A stretch of 64,000 bases of DNA from Marinobacter lutaoensis (GCF_001981305.1 NZ_MSCW01000004.1:62001-126000); one strand, 5' to 3'; positions 44,427 through 52,950 are shown, counted from the first letter of the stretch. Translations and numbers: made by a program. The notes: generated by a model from the sequence alone, not told the origin.

Positions 44427-46601
44427 TCATTCCGACCCCGGATGGGCGGGGCCGCCCCGGCGCCAGCCATGAAACCGTTCCAGCCAGCGCAGCAGCCGCT
44501 GGGGCGCGTGCGCCCGTTTCCACTCCCCGGCGGCGTACTTGGCGGCCTCGCCCCAGGTCGGGTAGGGGTGAATGGTGGCCAGCAGCCGGTTCAGGCCCAG
44601 GCCGTGCGTCATCGCCAGGGTAAACTCGGCCAGGATGGCCCCGGCCTGGGCACCCACCACCACCGCCCCCAGGATCCGGTCCCGGCCCGGCACGGTGAGC
44701 ACCTTGACGAACCCTCGCGCCTCGCCGTCGGCAATGGCCCGGTCCAGGTCGTCCAGGTCGTAGCGGGTCACCTCGTAGGGCACGCCCCGGGCCCGGGCCT
44801 CCTCCTCGCTCAGCCCCACCCGCGCCACCTCCGGACTGGTGAAGGTAACCCAGGGCATCACCCGGTAGTCCACCCGAAACCGCCGGAACTGGCCGAACAG
44901 GCCGTTTACCGCCGCGTACCAAGCTTGATGGGCGGCGGCGTGGGTAAACTGATAAGGCCCGGCGACATCGCCGCAGGCAAACACATGGGGGTAGCGTAGG
45001 CTCAGATCCTCGTTCACCGGCAGGGTGCCGTTGGCCCGGGGCTCCAGACCGATCCGCTCCAGCGCCAGCCCCTGGGTGTTGCCCACCCGTCCCAGCGCCA
45101 CCAGCACCTCATCGAATGGAATACGCAGACACTGGCCGTCCTGTTCACAGTAGGCCACCTTCTCGCCCTGTTCGAGCCGGAACTCCGTGGCCGTGCAGTT
45201 CAGGCGAAGGTCGATGCCGTCGGCCTGGAATTGGTGCATGACCAGCGTCGACACGTCGGAGTCCTCCCGGGACAGCAGGCGATCGGCCCGTTCCACCTGG
45301 ATCACCTGGCTGCCCAGGCGGGCAAACGCCTGGGCCAGCTCGCAGCCGATCGGGCCGCCGCCCAGCACCAGCAGACGCCCCGGCGGCTCGCGCAGGGACC
45401 ACACCGTATCCGAGGTCAGCGGCGCCATGTCCGCCAAGCCGGGGATCGGCGGCATCGCCGGCCGGCCGCCGGTGGCCAGGATGATGCTGCGGGCCGTCAG
45501 GCGCCGGCAGCTGCCATCCGCCGCCCGCACCTCCACTTCCCAGGGTGTCACGAAAGACGCCTCGCCGGCCAGGCAGTCCACACCGAGGGCCCGGTAACGC
45601 TCCGGCGAGTCGTGTGGCTCCACCTGGCGGATCACCGCCTGCACCCGCTCCATGACGGTGCGGAACGAGCCCTGTACCGGCACCGACGCCAGGCCGTAAC
45701 GATCCGCGTGGCGCAGGGTATCGGCGACCCGGGCGCTGCGGATCAGGGCCTTGGACGGCACGCAGCCGGTGTTCAGGCAGTCGCCGCCCATGCGTTGGCG
45801 TTCGATCAGCGCCACCTTCGCCTTGACGGCGGCGGCGATGTACGCCGATACCAGACCCGCCGAGCCGGCGCCGATGACGATCAGGTTGTAGTCAAACACC
45901 CTGGGTCGACGCCAGCCGGCGTAGACCCGGCGTCGGCGCAGCCAGGCCACCAGGGCCCTGGCCAGGAGTGGGAACAGACCGAGCAGGGCGAACGACAGCA
46001 GCAGCCCGCCCGAGACGATGTCCCCCGGGGCCTCGACCTGGCCCAGCTGGGTGCCGGCGTTGACGTACACGAAGGTCCCGGGCAGCATCGCCAGCCAGCT
46101 GACCCAGGCATAGGTCCACAACCGCATGCCGGTGAGCCCCATCACCAGGTTGACCAGGAAGAACGGAAACACCGGCACCAAGCGCAGGGTGGCCAGGTAG
46201 AAGGCACCATCGCGCTCGATGCCCCGGTCGATACGGGCCACGGTGTCCCGGTAACGGGCCCGCAGCGTGTCCCGGAGCAGGAACCGCGCCACCAGGAAGG
46301 CGACGCAGGCACCGACGGTAGACGCCAGGGACACCGCCAGCAAGCCCAGCAGGTTGCCGAACAGGGCGCCCCCGGCCAGGGTCAGCACCGCGGCGCCCGG
46401 CAGCGACAGCGACGTGACCAGGACATAGGTCAGGGTGTAGGCCAGCAACGCCAGGGTCCGGTGTTCGCCGATCCAAAACGTCAGCGCCTGACGGTTCTCT
46501 TTCAGCGCCTCCAGGGTCAGCCACTGGTCGGCCCCCAGCAGCCAGAAACTGGCCACCGCCAGCACAATCAGGGCAATCAGCACCCGCTTTCCGTTGTTCA
46601 T
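44427..46601 (-). CDS. Membrane-anchored flavin disulfide reductase (VTT/TVP38 domain fused to MerA/Lpd-like domain)
   Basis: A 724-residue fusion. Residues about 10-215 form a VTT (TVP38/TMEM64) membrane domain (LPGAAVLTLAGGALFGNLLG, RLVPVFPFFLVNLVMGL). Residues about 240-700 are a pyridine nucleotide-disulfide oxidoreductase with FAD motif VIGAGSAGL, redox-active CLNTGCVPSKA, NAD motif VLGGGPIGCELA, and the dimer-domain active site HPYPTWGEA. Start ATG 46601 has TGGAG upstream. There is no MerA C-terminal Cys pair, so mercury reduction is not supported. First gene of the operon with the radical SAM gene. Confidence 0.85.
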   Translation of the reverse strand: MNNGKRVLIALIVLAVASFWLLGADQWLTLEALKENRQALTFWIGEHRTLALLAYTLTYVLVTSLSLPGAAVLTLAGGALFGNLLGLLAVSLASTVGACVAFLVARFLLRDTLRARYRDTVARIDRGIERDGAFYLATLRLVPVFPFFLVNLVMGLTGMRLWTYAWVSWLAMLPGTFVYVNAGTQLGQVEAPGDIVSGGLLLSFALLGLFPLLARALVAWLRRRRVYAGWRRPRVFDYNLIVIGAGSAGLVSAYIAAAVKAKVALIERQRMGGDCLNTGCVPSKALIRSARVADTLRHADRYGLASVPVQGSFRTVMERVQAVIRQVEPHDSPERYRALGVDCLAGEASFVTPWEVEVRAADGSCRRLTARSIILATGGRPAMPPIPGLADMAPLTSDTVWSLREPPGRLLVLGGGPIGCELAQAFARLGSQVIQVERADRLLSREDSDVSTLVMHQFQADGIDLRLNCTATEFRLEQGEKVAYCEQDGQCLRIPFDEVLVALGRVGNTQGLALERIGLEPRANGTLPVNEDLSLRYPHVFACGDVAGPYQFTHAAAHQAWYAAVNGLFGQFRRFRVDYRVMPWVTFTSPEVARVGLSEEEARARGVPYEVTRYDLDDLDRAIADGEARGFVKVLTVPGRDRILGAVVVGAQAGAILAEFTLAMTHGLGLNRLLATIHPYPTWGEAAKYAAGEWKRAHAPQRLLRWLERFHGWRRGGPAHPGSE

Positions 46602-46748
46602 GATGGTCTCCAGTACCGGAACGTTTCCCTTCAAACACGCAGCCGCGCCGATTGTTACACGAGTGAACCAAACCCGCGATCACCCCTCAAACCCGGCACG
46701 GGTTTCGCGACGGGGTGAACTATCCTTTGATAACAGGAAGCAACCGCT

Positions 46749-47369
46749 GTGGATACACAGGTGACCGATAACCAGGAAGCACAACTGATCCGAGGGCTCA
46801 GGGCGCGGGACGAATCCGCCTTCCGCGAGGCGGTCCGGAACTATACCCCCGGCATGATGGCGGTGGCCCGGTTCTATCTGGACCACGCCGCGGCCGAGGA
46901 CGTGGTGCAGGATTGCTGGGTCACGGTCGTGACCGCGATCCGCGACTTCGAGGGCCGCTCCGGGCTGAAGACCTGGCTGCACCGGATCGTCGCCAACCGC
47001 TGCAAGAACCGCCTGCGCACCGCCCACCGGGAAGTGAACACCGAGTTCTCCGACGCCCTGGAGCCGGAGCTGGCCAAACGCTTCGACGCCCGGGGCCACT
47101 GGCAGAGCCCGCCGAGACAGCGTTGGTCGGAGGCCGCCGACGCCCTGTTGGAGAACGGCGCCCTGAACGACTGCCTGGACAAGCACCTGGGTCACCTGCC
47201 GGAAACCCAGCGTTCGGCCCTGATGCTCTACGAGGCCCACCAGCGCAGATCGGACGAGGTCTGTAACATTCTCGGGGTCAGCGCGTCCAACCTTCGGGTG
47301 CTGTTGCACCGGGCACGACAGAAAATCTTTCTCATGGTGGAAACGTTTCAGGAGACGGGCGAATGCTAA
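46749..47369 (+). CDS. ECF-type RNA polymerase sigma factor
   Basis: A 206-residue alternative sigma factor; GTG start at 46749. Region 2 is visible in YLDHAAAEDVVQDCWVTV and FEGRSGLKTWLHRIVANRCKN, and region 4 in HLPETQRSALMLYEAHQRRS and LGVSASNLRVLLHRARQKI. It overlaps the anti-sigma gene by seven bases and is divergent from the VTT-reductase operon, which it may control. Confidence 0.92.
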   Translation: MDTQVTDNQEAQLIRGLRARDESAFREAVRNYTPGMMAVARFYLDHAAAEDVVQDCWVTVVTAIRDFEGRSGLKTWLHRIVANRCKNRLRTAHREVNTEFSDALEPELAKRFDARGHWQSPPRQRWSEAADALLENGALNDCLDKHLGHLPETQRSALMLYEAHQRRSDEVCNILGVSASNLRVLLHRARQKIFLMVETFQETGEC

Positions 47370-47611
47370 AGTGCCGGGATCTGGTGCGGGTGGCCAGCGA
47401 CTATCTGGACGGGGAGCTGGACTGGCGGCAACGGCTGTCGGTATGGACGCACCTAGCCATCTGCGGCCACTGCCGGACCTTTCTCGGCAACCTCCGGGCC
47501 ACCACCGCGTTGATGCGGGGCCACTCCGACAACCGGGCCCGGGAAGCGCTGGTCCGGCGCATCGACGAGCGCGTGGCGGAGGCCCTGGCCCGGGCCGAGG
47601 ACCCGCCGTAA
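47363..47611 (+). CDS. Zinc-finger anti-sigma factor (zf-HC2)
   Basis: An 82-residue soluble protein. It carries the zf-HC2 pattern: CRDLVRVASDYLDGELDWRQ at the start (in part) and HLAICGHC, i.e. Cys then His-X3-Cys-X2-Cys as zinc ligands. Such ZAS-type anti-sigma factors hold the cognate ECF sigma inactive until a redox or metal signal. There is no membrane helix, so sensing is cytoplasmic. Overlaps the sigma gene (translational coupling). Confidence 0.88.
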   Translation: MLKCRDLVRVASDYLDGELDWRQRLSVWTHLAICGHCRTFLGNLRATTALMRGHSDNRAREALVRRIDERVAEALARAEDPP

Positions 47612-47618
47612 CCCCCCG

Positions 47619-48473
47619 CTAGCGGCCGACGGAACGGTTCAGCTGCTCCACGAAGGCGGCCGGCAGCACATCCAGCACCGGCCGGGCATCGCCGCACACT
47701 TCTGGATTCGGAGCGGCGGGCTCCTCCGCCAGGGTCACCGGCGATTCCGACCAGTGCAGCAGCTCCAGGCGGCCGTCGTGCCGTTCCACCAGGGCGGTGC
47801 AGTGCTCGACCCAGTCACCGTCGTTGCAGTACAGGCCGTCCTCGCTGCGCAGGAAGCCGGCGGAATGGATGTGGCCGCAGATGAAACCGTCGTAGTGCCC
47901 TTTCTCGGCCACCGTCAGCGCCGCCAGCTCGAACCGGCGGATGAACGTCCGCGCCCGGCCGATGCGGGTCTTGATCCACGCCGCCAGCGACCAGTAGGGC
48001 TTGCCCTGCAACCGACGCAGCGCGTTGAACCAACGGTTCAGGCGCAACAGCAGGCCATGGGCGCGGTCACCCACCAGCAGCAACAGCGGGCTGCAGCGCA
48101 CCACCTGATCGAACTGGTCTCCGTGACAGACCAAAAACTGACGGCCGTCGGCGGTGGTGTGGACGGCTTTCTCCCGCAGTTCGATGCCGGCGAAGGTCTG
48201 GCCACAGAAGCGCCGGAAAAATTCATCATGATTGCCCGGCACGTAGATCACCCGGGTTCCCTGCGCCGCCAGGTCCAGCAGCCGGTGAATCACCGCCCGG
48301 TGACTGTCCGGGAAGTGCGCGCGCCGCTGCATGGCGATCAGGTCGATGATGTCGCCGACCAGATACAGGGTGTCACATCGCACACTGGCCAGGAAATCCA
48401 GCAGATAGTCGGCCTGGCAGTCGGCCGTTCCCAGGTGCACATCGGAAATGAAAACGCTGCGGAACTGTCGCAT
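47619..48473 (-). CDS. LpxH-like metallophosphoesterase
   Basis: A 284-residue calcineurin-like phosphatase of the UDP-2,3-diacylglucosamine diphosphatase family. The full metal site is present: FISDVHLG, LVGDIIDL, VPGNHDEFF, VCHGDQFD and CGHIHSAG. It is longer than true LpxH (about 240 residues) with an extra C-terminal tail, so it may belong to the LpxH-related family of unknown substrate. Convergent with the anti-sigma gene, seven bases away. Confidence 0.85.
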   Translation of the reverse strand: MRQFRSVFISDVHLGTADCQADYLLDFLASVRCDTLYLVGDIIDLIAMQRRAHFPDSHRAVIHRLLDLAAQGTRVIYVPGNHDEFFRRFCGQTFAGIELREKAVHTTADGRQFLVCHGDQFDQVVRCSPLLLLVGDRAHGLLLRLNRWFNALRRLQGKPYWSLAAWIKTRIGRARTFIRRFELAALTVAEKGHYDGFICGHIHSAGFLRSEDGLYCNDGDWVEHCTALVERHDGRLELLHWSESPVTLAEEPAAPNPEVCGDARPVLDVLPAAFVEQLNRSVGR

Positions 48474-48601
48474 GGGCGCCTCCCATCGTCTCGGGGACCG
48501 CGGTCGGGTTCTGGGTGTTCACCTTGGCAAGCCCCGGTGACAGCCCCGTGACACGGATGCGACAGTTTGGTGAAGCGGCCCCGGCGGCGGGGCCGGAAGC
48601 G

Positions 48602-49225
48602 TCAGCGCAGGTCCGGATTCAGGGTGTAGGTACCGGTTACCCGGGCGCTGGCCAGCACGTGCCCCTTCATGGCCTCGCGCACATCGTGGCCGTCAAACTC
48701 ACCGGACAGGCCCAGGCTGTCCACGTCCAGCGCATGGACTTCGAAGTGGTAGTGATGCAGGCGCTCGTCGTTCCAGGGCGGACAGGGTCCGTCGTAACCG
48801 GCGTAGGTACCGGCCATGTCCGGATTGCCGGCCAGGAACTGAGTGTAGTTGTTGACCCCGCGCACGCCGATCGGACCGGGGCCCGGCGCCTTGCCCTTCG
48901 GCCGGACACCGTCGCTGTCCTCGCCCTCGGGAATGCGGTTGACCGACGCCGGGATATCCACCAGCACCCAGTGGAAGAAATCCACCCGGGGCAGGTCCCG
49001 GGGCACAACCCGCCCTTCCTGGTTGACATCGTCCGCCACGCTCGGCACGTCCGGGTCGAACATCAGGACCACGAAGCTCCGGGTGCCCTCCGGCGCGTCC
49101 TCCCAGGTCAGCTCCGGATTCCGGTTGGGACCAAAGCTCATGTGATCCTGTTCGTTATAGACCCCAAACGCGAACGTCTCCGGAATCGGTTGTCCGTCGT
49201 CGATACCATGTACACGCAGTTTCAC
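48602..49225 (-). CDS. YbhB/YbcL (PEBP) family protein
   Basis: A 207-residue phosphatidylethanolamine-binding-protein-fold protein without a signal peptide. GTG 49225 is chosen because CAGGAGGT lies just upstream. Landmarks are NPELTWEDAPEGTRSFVVLMFDPDVP (in part, DAPEGTRSFVVLMFDPD), FFHWVLVDIP and GYDGPCPPWNDERLHHYHFEV. Bacterial members have no settled function. Monocistronic. Confidence 0.88.
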   Translation of the reverse strand: MKLRVHGIDDGQPIPETFAFGVYNEQDHMSFGPNRNPELTWEDAPEGTRSFVVLMFDPDVPSVADDVNQEGRVVPRDLPRVDFFHWVLVDIPASVNRIPEGEDSDGVRPKGKAPGPGPIGVRGVNNYTQFLAGNPDMAGTYAGYDGPCPPWNDERLHHYHFEVHALDVDSLGLSGEFDGHDVREAMKGHVLASARVTGTYTLNPDLR

Positions 49226-49392
49226 GGAAACACCTCCTGTCGATGGTCGAATGCCGGCCCGCGCAACGGGCCGGGCCTGATCCAGTCGGGCCGGAACCGG
49301 CTGACCCGGGTCAACTCCCCGGAGGAAAGCCCTTGATCCTGGCACCGGATACACCATAGTAAAGGATAACCGCCAACCCAGAGGAGTCACGC

Positions 49393-49563
49393 ATGCCGGA
49401 CGAGCAATACAAGAAACTGCACCCGATCCTGAACGAGGTCACCCAGACCTACATTGATCTGTACACCAACCGGCCGAACGAAAAGACCCGTGAGCAGCTG
49501 ATCAAGCTGGAAAACCTGCTGCACGAGAAACTGGAAGCCCTGCGCAAGGCACGGCAGGAGTAA
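49393..49563 (+). CDS. Small acidic/basic helical protein, 56 residues
   Basis: A short open frame with a good GAGGAG ribosome binding site eight bases before ATG. The product is highly charged and predicted all-helical (LNEVTQTYIDLYTNRPNEKT, LIKLENLLHEKLEALRK), with no signal or membrane segment. Codon use resembles the neighbours. I do not recognise the family. It converges with the LOG gene, seven bases away. Confidence 0.65.
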   Translation: MPDEQYKKLHPILNEVTQTYIDLYTNRPNEKTREQLIKLENLLHEKLEALRKARQE

Positions 49564-49569
49564 CACGGC

Positions 49570-50130
49570 TCAGCGCCACTTCTCCCGGGGTGGCGTGTAC
49601 TGCCGGAACTGGCGGACCACCGCCTCCGGCGTGCGCACGCGAATCACCATGTCCAGATATTCCTGGGCCAGGAAGCCGTAGCGCTGCATGGTCCGGGCCA
49701 TGGCAAACAGCGGTTCGTAAAAGCCGTTGACGTCGTAGACACCACACGGCTTGCGGTGAAAGCCGAGCTGGCCCCAGGTCCAGGCCTCAAACAGTTCCTC
49801 CAGCGTGCCGATGCCGCCGGGCAGCGCCAGGAAGCCGTCCGCCAACTCGGCCATGCGAGCCTTGCGCTGGTGCATGTCCGCCACCACGTGCAACTCGGTC
49901 AGCTGCGAGTGGGCCAGTTCCCGGTCACGCAGGGCCTCCGGAATCACCCCGTACACCCGGCCGCCGCCGGCCAGCACCGCATCGGCAAGAATGCCCATCA
50001 GGCCGACGTGACCACCGCCGAACACCACGTCCACGCCCTCGGCGGCCAGGTACCGCCCCAACGCCCGGGTAGCGTCGGCAAACACCGGATCGTTTCCTTC
50101 CCGGGACCCACAATACACCGCCAGTTTCAT
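49570..50130 (-). CDS. LOG-family protein (nucleotide 5'-monophosphate phosphoribohydrolase)
   Basis: A 186-residue Rossmann-fold protein of the TIGR00730 family. The catalytic motif PGGIGTLEELFEAWTWGQLG is complete, and the N-terminal YCGSREGNDPVF and central MHQRKARM are present. Members release ribose 5-phosphate from purine nucleotides or cytokinin precursors. Confidence 0.93.
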   Translation of the reverse strand: MKLAVYCGSREGNDPVFADATRALGRYLAAEGVDVVFGGGHVGLMGILADAVLAGGGRVYGVIPEALRDRELAHSQLTELHVVADMHQRKARMAELADGFLALPGGIGTLEELFEAWTWGQLGFHRKPCGVYDVNGFYEPLFAMARTMQRYGFLAQEYLDMVIRVRTPEAVVRQFRQYTPPREKWR

Positions 50131-50429
50131 CGTACCTCCCGCTCGTTCGCAGTCGTCATCGCCACCGCCCGGCCCGCTTGGGTCACAATGGCCGGGCCCG
50201 GCGATGCACCATAGCAGAGACGGGCGCCGGATGCCGCCCCGGCCAAAGGGAGGAGAGCGCCGGGCCCTGGGGACCCGGCCCCAGGTTCAATTGTGCTCCC
50301 GGCCTTCTCCGCGTTAGTATTTGCAGCATTAGCTCCTTACCTTTCAGCTCGCCCTCGTCAGTGAGGACAGCCAAGCATTCTGGCAAACCGAAGAGTGTTT
50401 GGCTTTCTTCACTTCAGGGTCGGACAACT

Positions 50430-51740
50430 ATGGAAAACCTGCATCATATCGTCGTGGTCGGCGGCGGCGCCGGAGGCCTGGAACTGGTCACCCGCCTGGG
50501 CAACAGCCTCGGCCGCAAGGGCAAGGCCCGCATCACTCTGGTGGACGCGGGCCTGACCCACGTCTGGAAACCGCTGCTGCACGAGGTGGCGTCCGGATCG
50601 CTGGACGCCAGCGCCAACGAAATCAACTACCGGGCCCACGCCCGCAAGCACCACTATGAGTTCCAGCTGGGCCGGATGAGTGGCCTCGATCGCCAGCGGA
50701 AACGGGTGGTCATCGCCCCCATTCAGGACGAGGAGGGCCGGGAGGTGGTACCGGAGCGGCACATCGGCTACGACACCCTGGTGATTGCCGTGGGCAGCAC
50801 CGCCAACGATTTCGGCACGCCGGGTGCCCAGGAACACTGCCTGTTCCTGGACAGCCTGAAACAGGCCCGGCGTTTCCACAACCTGCTGTTGAACGCCTTC
50901 CTGCGCAAGAACCACGAGGCGACCCAGGGCCGCGACCACCGCCTGGACATCACCATCATCGGTGCCGGCGCCACCGGTGTCGAGCTGGCGGCAGAGCTGC
51001 GCCTGGCGTCCCGGGAGTTGCCGGTGTATGGCATGAACCATCTCAAGGCGTCGGATGTGTCCATCACCCTGGTGGAGGCCGCCGAGCGCATCCTGCCGGC
51101 GTTGCCCGGCCGCCTGTCCGCCGCCGCCACCCGGGAATTGGAACGCCAGCAGGTCCGGGTGCTGACCGGCCAGCCGGTGAGCGAGGTCCGCGCCGACCGA
51201 GTCATCCTCAAGGACGGTTCCGAGCTGCCGTCGGAAATGACCATCTGGGCCGCCGGCATCAAGGCGCCGTCGTTCCTGGCCAGTCTCGACGGCCTGGAGG
51301 TGAACCGGAGCAACCAGCTGGTGGTGGAGCAGACCCTGCAAACCACCCAGGATGTCGACATCTTCGCCTTCGGCGACTGCGCCGCCTGCCCACAACCGGG
51401 TTCCGAGCGGCCGGTGCCGCCCCGCGCCCAGGCCGCGCACCAGCAGGCGGACACCCTGTTCAAAACCCTGAGCCACCGGCTGGAAGGTAAACCGGACGTA
51501 CCGTTCGTCTACAACGACCACGGTTCGCTGATCAACTTCAGCCGCTACACCGCAGTGGGCAACCTGATGGGCAATCTGTCCGGCCGCAGCATGTACATTG
51601 AAGGCAAGGTGGCCCGGCTGTTCTACGTGTCGCTGTACCGGATGCACCAGGTGGCGCTGCACGGGGTGATCCGCACCGGCGTAATCTGGCTGATGGATAA
51701 AATCAGCCGTGCCATGCACCCACGCCTGAAACTGCACTAG
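50430..51740 (+). CDS. ndh: Type II NADH dehydrogenase (NDH-2)
   Basis: Non-proton-pumping NADH:quinone oxidoreductase on the inner membrane, 436 residues. FAD motif IVVVGGGAGGLEL at the start, LVDAGLTHVWKPLLHEVASG, NADH motif ITIIGAGATGVELAAEL and the FAD-binding FAFGDCAACP. The C-terminal amphipathic LYRMHQVALHGVIRTGVIWL is the usual membrane-binding part. The 299 bases upstream contain no gene; I see no convincing known operator there. Confidence 0.94.
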   Translation: MENLHHIVVVGGGAGGLELVTRLGNSLGRKGKARITLVDAGLTHVWKPLLHEVASGSLDASANEINYRAHARKHHYEFQLGRMSGLDRQRKRVVIAPIQDEEGREVVPERHIGYDTLVIAVGSTANDFGTPGAQEHCLFLDSLKQARRFHNLLLNAFLRKNHEATQGRDHRLDITIIGAGATGVELAAELRLASRELPVYGMNHLKASDVSITLVEAAERILPALPGRLSAAATRELERQQVRVLTGQPVSEVRADRVILKDGSELPSEMTIWAAGIKAPSFLASLDGLEVNRSNQLVVEQTLQTTQDVDIFAFGDCAACPQPGSERPVPPRAQAAHQQADTLFKTLSHRLEGKPDVPFVYNDHGSLINFSRYTAVGNLMGNLSGRSMYIEGKVARLFYVSLYRMHQVALHGVIRTGVIWLMDKISRAMHPRLKLH

Positions 51741-51741
51741 G

Positions 51742-51865
51742 CCTGAGTTCAGATAATAACCGTAGTACTTCGGAAAAACGAGCTAGAGGGACGGGGGTAC
51801 CGGCAACGGCCCCCGCCCCGCCGTTTAATTATCGCAACCTGCTTCGACTATTATCTCGAATCAGG
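51742..51865. repeat. Imperfect inverted repeat bounding a 124-base segment
   Basis: The ends 51742-51758 and 51849-51865 are inverted repeats matching at 14 of 17 bases. Between them a GC-rich hairpin (51792-51815, CGGGGG with CCCCCG) can act as the ndh terminator. It marks the GC-to-AT transition into the copper island. No target-site duplication is seen. Confidence 0.5.
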
Positions 51866-51875
51866 TTTGAAAATG

Positions 51876-52106
51876 TCATTTTGGGCATCTCCCGATCTTG
51901 TCATAAGGCTGTTCCTCCATCCCATTCCGTCTCATTTTTTCATGCAACTTTTTATGCTGCATGCAAAGGGTTTTGGCGTTAGGAGTCTGTATCTCTTTGT
52001 CCGGAAAGCTTCTAGCCTCGTTTATCCGATCCGCCAAACCAGAATTGGCATTGACCACTGTCGAGAACAGAGTTGTGAGTATCACTGCAAAAATGACCTT
52101 TTTCAT
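51876..52106 (-). CDS. Small secreted protein of the copper island (76 residues)
   Basis: A short protein with a clear Sec signal (MKKVIFAVILTTLFSTVVNA, cleavage likely after it) and a mature part of about 56 residues rich in Lys, Met and His, with two Cys (LCMQHKKLHEKMRRNGM ... GRCPK). A Shine-Dalgarno (AAAGGAG) precedes the ATG. GC content is far lower than in the flanking chromosome. A TTCAG-N6-TTCAG box lies 42-57 bases upstream. Function unknown; periplasmic copper binding is a reasonable guess. Confidence 0.7.
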   Translation of the reverse strand: MKKVIFAVILTTLFSTVVNANSGLADRINEARSFPDKEIQTPNAKTLCMQHKKLHEKMRRNGMEEQPYDKIGRCPK

Positions 52107-52147
52107 ATTAAACTCCTTTACCTGATTTAAGACGCCGATTTAATTTG

Positions 52148-52163
52148 TTCAGCTTAGTTTCAG
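52148..52163 (+). promoter_or_regulatory. Candidate CopR box 1
   Basis: TTCAG-N6-TTCAG (TTCAG at 52148 and 52159, 11 bases apart, followed by GTT), located in front of the 76-residue secreted protein gene. The repeat is in plus orientation although the gene is on the minus strand. Confidence 0.55.
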
Positions 52164-52255
52164 GTTTGTGTGTTTTACTATGTTTGCTGAAGTCTGGCCG
52201 CTTTTCACTTGTCAGCCAGAACACGCGTCTCCACGAGTTAACTTTGCCGCGGGGA

Positions 52256-52540
52256 TTACCCTGCGGTTTTTTTCTCGCGTCGTTCCAGAGCTTCGTGATA
52301 AGCGCGACCCTCTTCGGTCATCATTTTCAGGCGAGCCTCCATGCCACTTTCAGACATTGCTTCACGCGTCATCTGCCTGTGAAGGCGCTGCATCTTTTTA
52401 TTTTTAAGAAAGTTCTTAGAGACCTGTTCATTATTCATATGAATGTAGTTGGGCTGCATTTCGTCGCCGGACGAAATGTTACTGGCAACTACAAATGTTG
52501 AAACAGAAAAGGCTGCCAAAAACAAAATCGATTTTTTCAT
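52256..52540 (-). CDS. Small secreted Met/His-rich protein of the copper island (94 residues)
   Basis: Signal peptide MKKSILFLAAFSVSTFVVA, then a helical, Met- and His-rich mature part (MQPNYIHMNNEQ, KMQRLHRQMTREAMSESGM, ARLKMMTEEGRAYHEALE). Regularly spaced Met and His suggest metal binding. An AGGAGATT site precedes the ATG, and a TTCAG-N6-TTCAG box lies 47-62 bases upstream in the same orientation. I do not recognise the family. Confidence 0.7.
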   Translation of the reverse strand: MKKSILFLAAFSVSTFVVASNISSGDEMQPNYIHMNNEQVSKNFLKNKKMQRLHRQMTREAMSESGMEARLKMMTEEGRAYHEALERREKKTAG

Positions 52541-52586
52541 AATTAAATCTCCTGGCTGGTTTGTGATTACATTTGAACATTAATTT

Positions 52587-52602
52587 CTGAAACCACCCTG
52601 AA
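52587..52602 (-). promoter_or_regulatory. Candidate CopR box 2
   Basis: On the minus strand TTCAG-GGTGGT-TTCAG, two half-sites 11 bases apart, 47 bases before the 94-residue protein gene. Confidence 0.6.
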
Positions 52603-52641
52603 ATACAAAAAATAATTCTTTTGATATTTGCCAGGAATTAA

Positions 52642-52879
52642 GGAGACTCTGAATAAGTCGTCGAAATCAGCGATAATACGGCCGTCAACAACCGCACGCT
52701 TAGGATCGTTCCCACCGTGGATCACGGTCACCTTCTCCGAAGCCAAGTACCAAATTAAAAAGCGCAAAGCCCATCGCGAGATTTTTCTGGAGCGGATGGA
52801 CAAACTGATCCCGTGGAAGCAGCTGGAGAAAAAGGTAGCCCGCCATTATCCCAAATGGTCAGGCTGGTCGCCCGCCTGA
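52642..52879 (+). mobile_element. IS5-family insertion sequence remnant (left end only)
   Basis: The segment begins with GGAGACTCTGAATAAG, similar to IS5-group terminal repeats, and is preceded by TTAA, a possible YTAR target. Inside, 52730-52879 encodes the N-terminal part of an IS5 transposase. No right end is found, so the element is truncated. Confidence 0.6.
52730..52879 (+). pseudogene. Truncated IS5-type transposase, N-terminal fragment
   Basis: About 50 codons encode TFSEAKYQIKKRKAHREIF and LERMDKLIPWKQLEKKVARH, the usual start of IS5-family transposases, then stop after YPKWSGWSPA. The DDE catalytic region is missing, so it is inactive. It lies between the small secreted protein gene and the copper ATPase gene. 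Confidence 0.7.
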
Positions 52880-52950
52880 AGTATTCTGGGGTGACTACTC
52901 CGGGTCACAACAAAAGAGTAGCGCTCCTCTCATTGTTTGAACTCAGGCCT

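Noticed and set aside
44427-46601. Mercuric reductase (MerA) annotation
   Set aside because: The CLNTGCVPSKA site is shared with all such reductases, but the C-terminal Cys pair and N-terminal metal domain of MerA are missing, and no mer genes are near.
52567-52803. A 78-codon minus-strand frame
   Set aside because: It runs across the IS5 left end and antisense to the recognisable transposase fragment; no ribosome binding site is seen.
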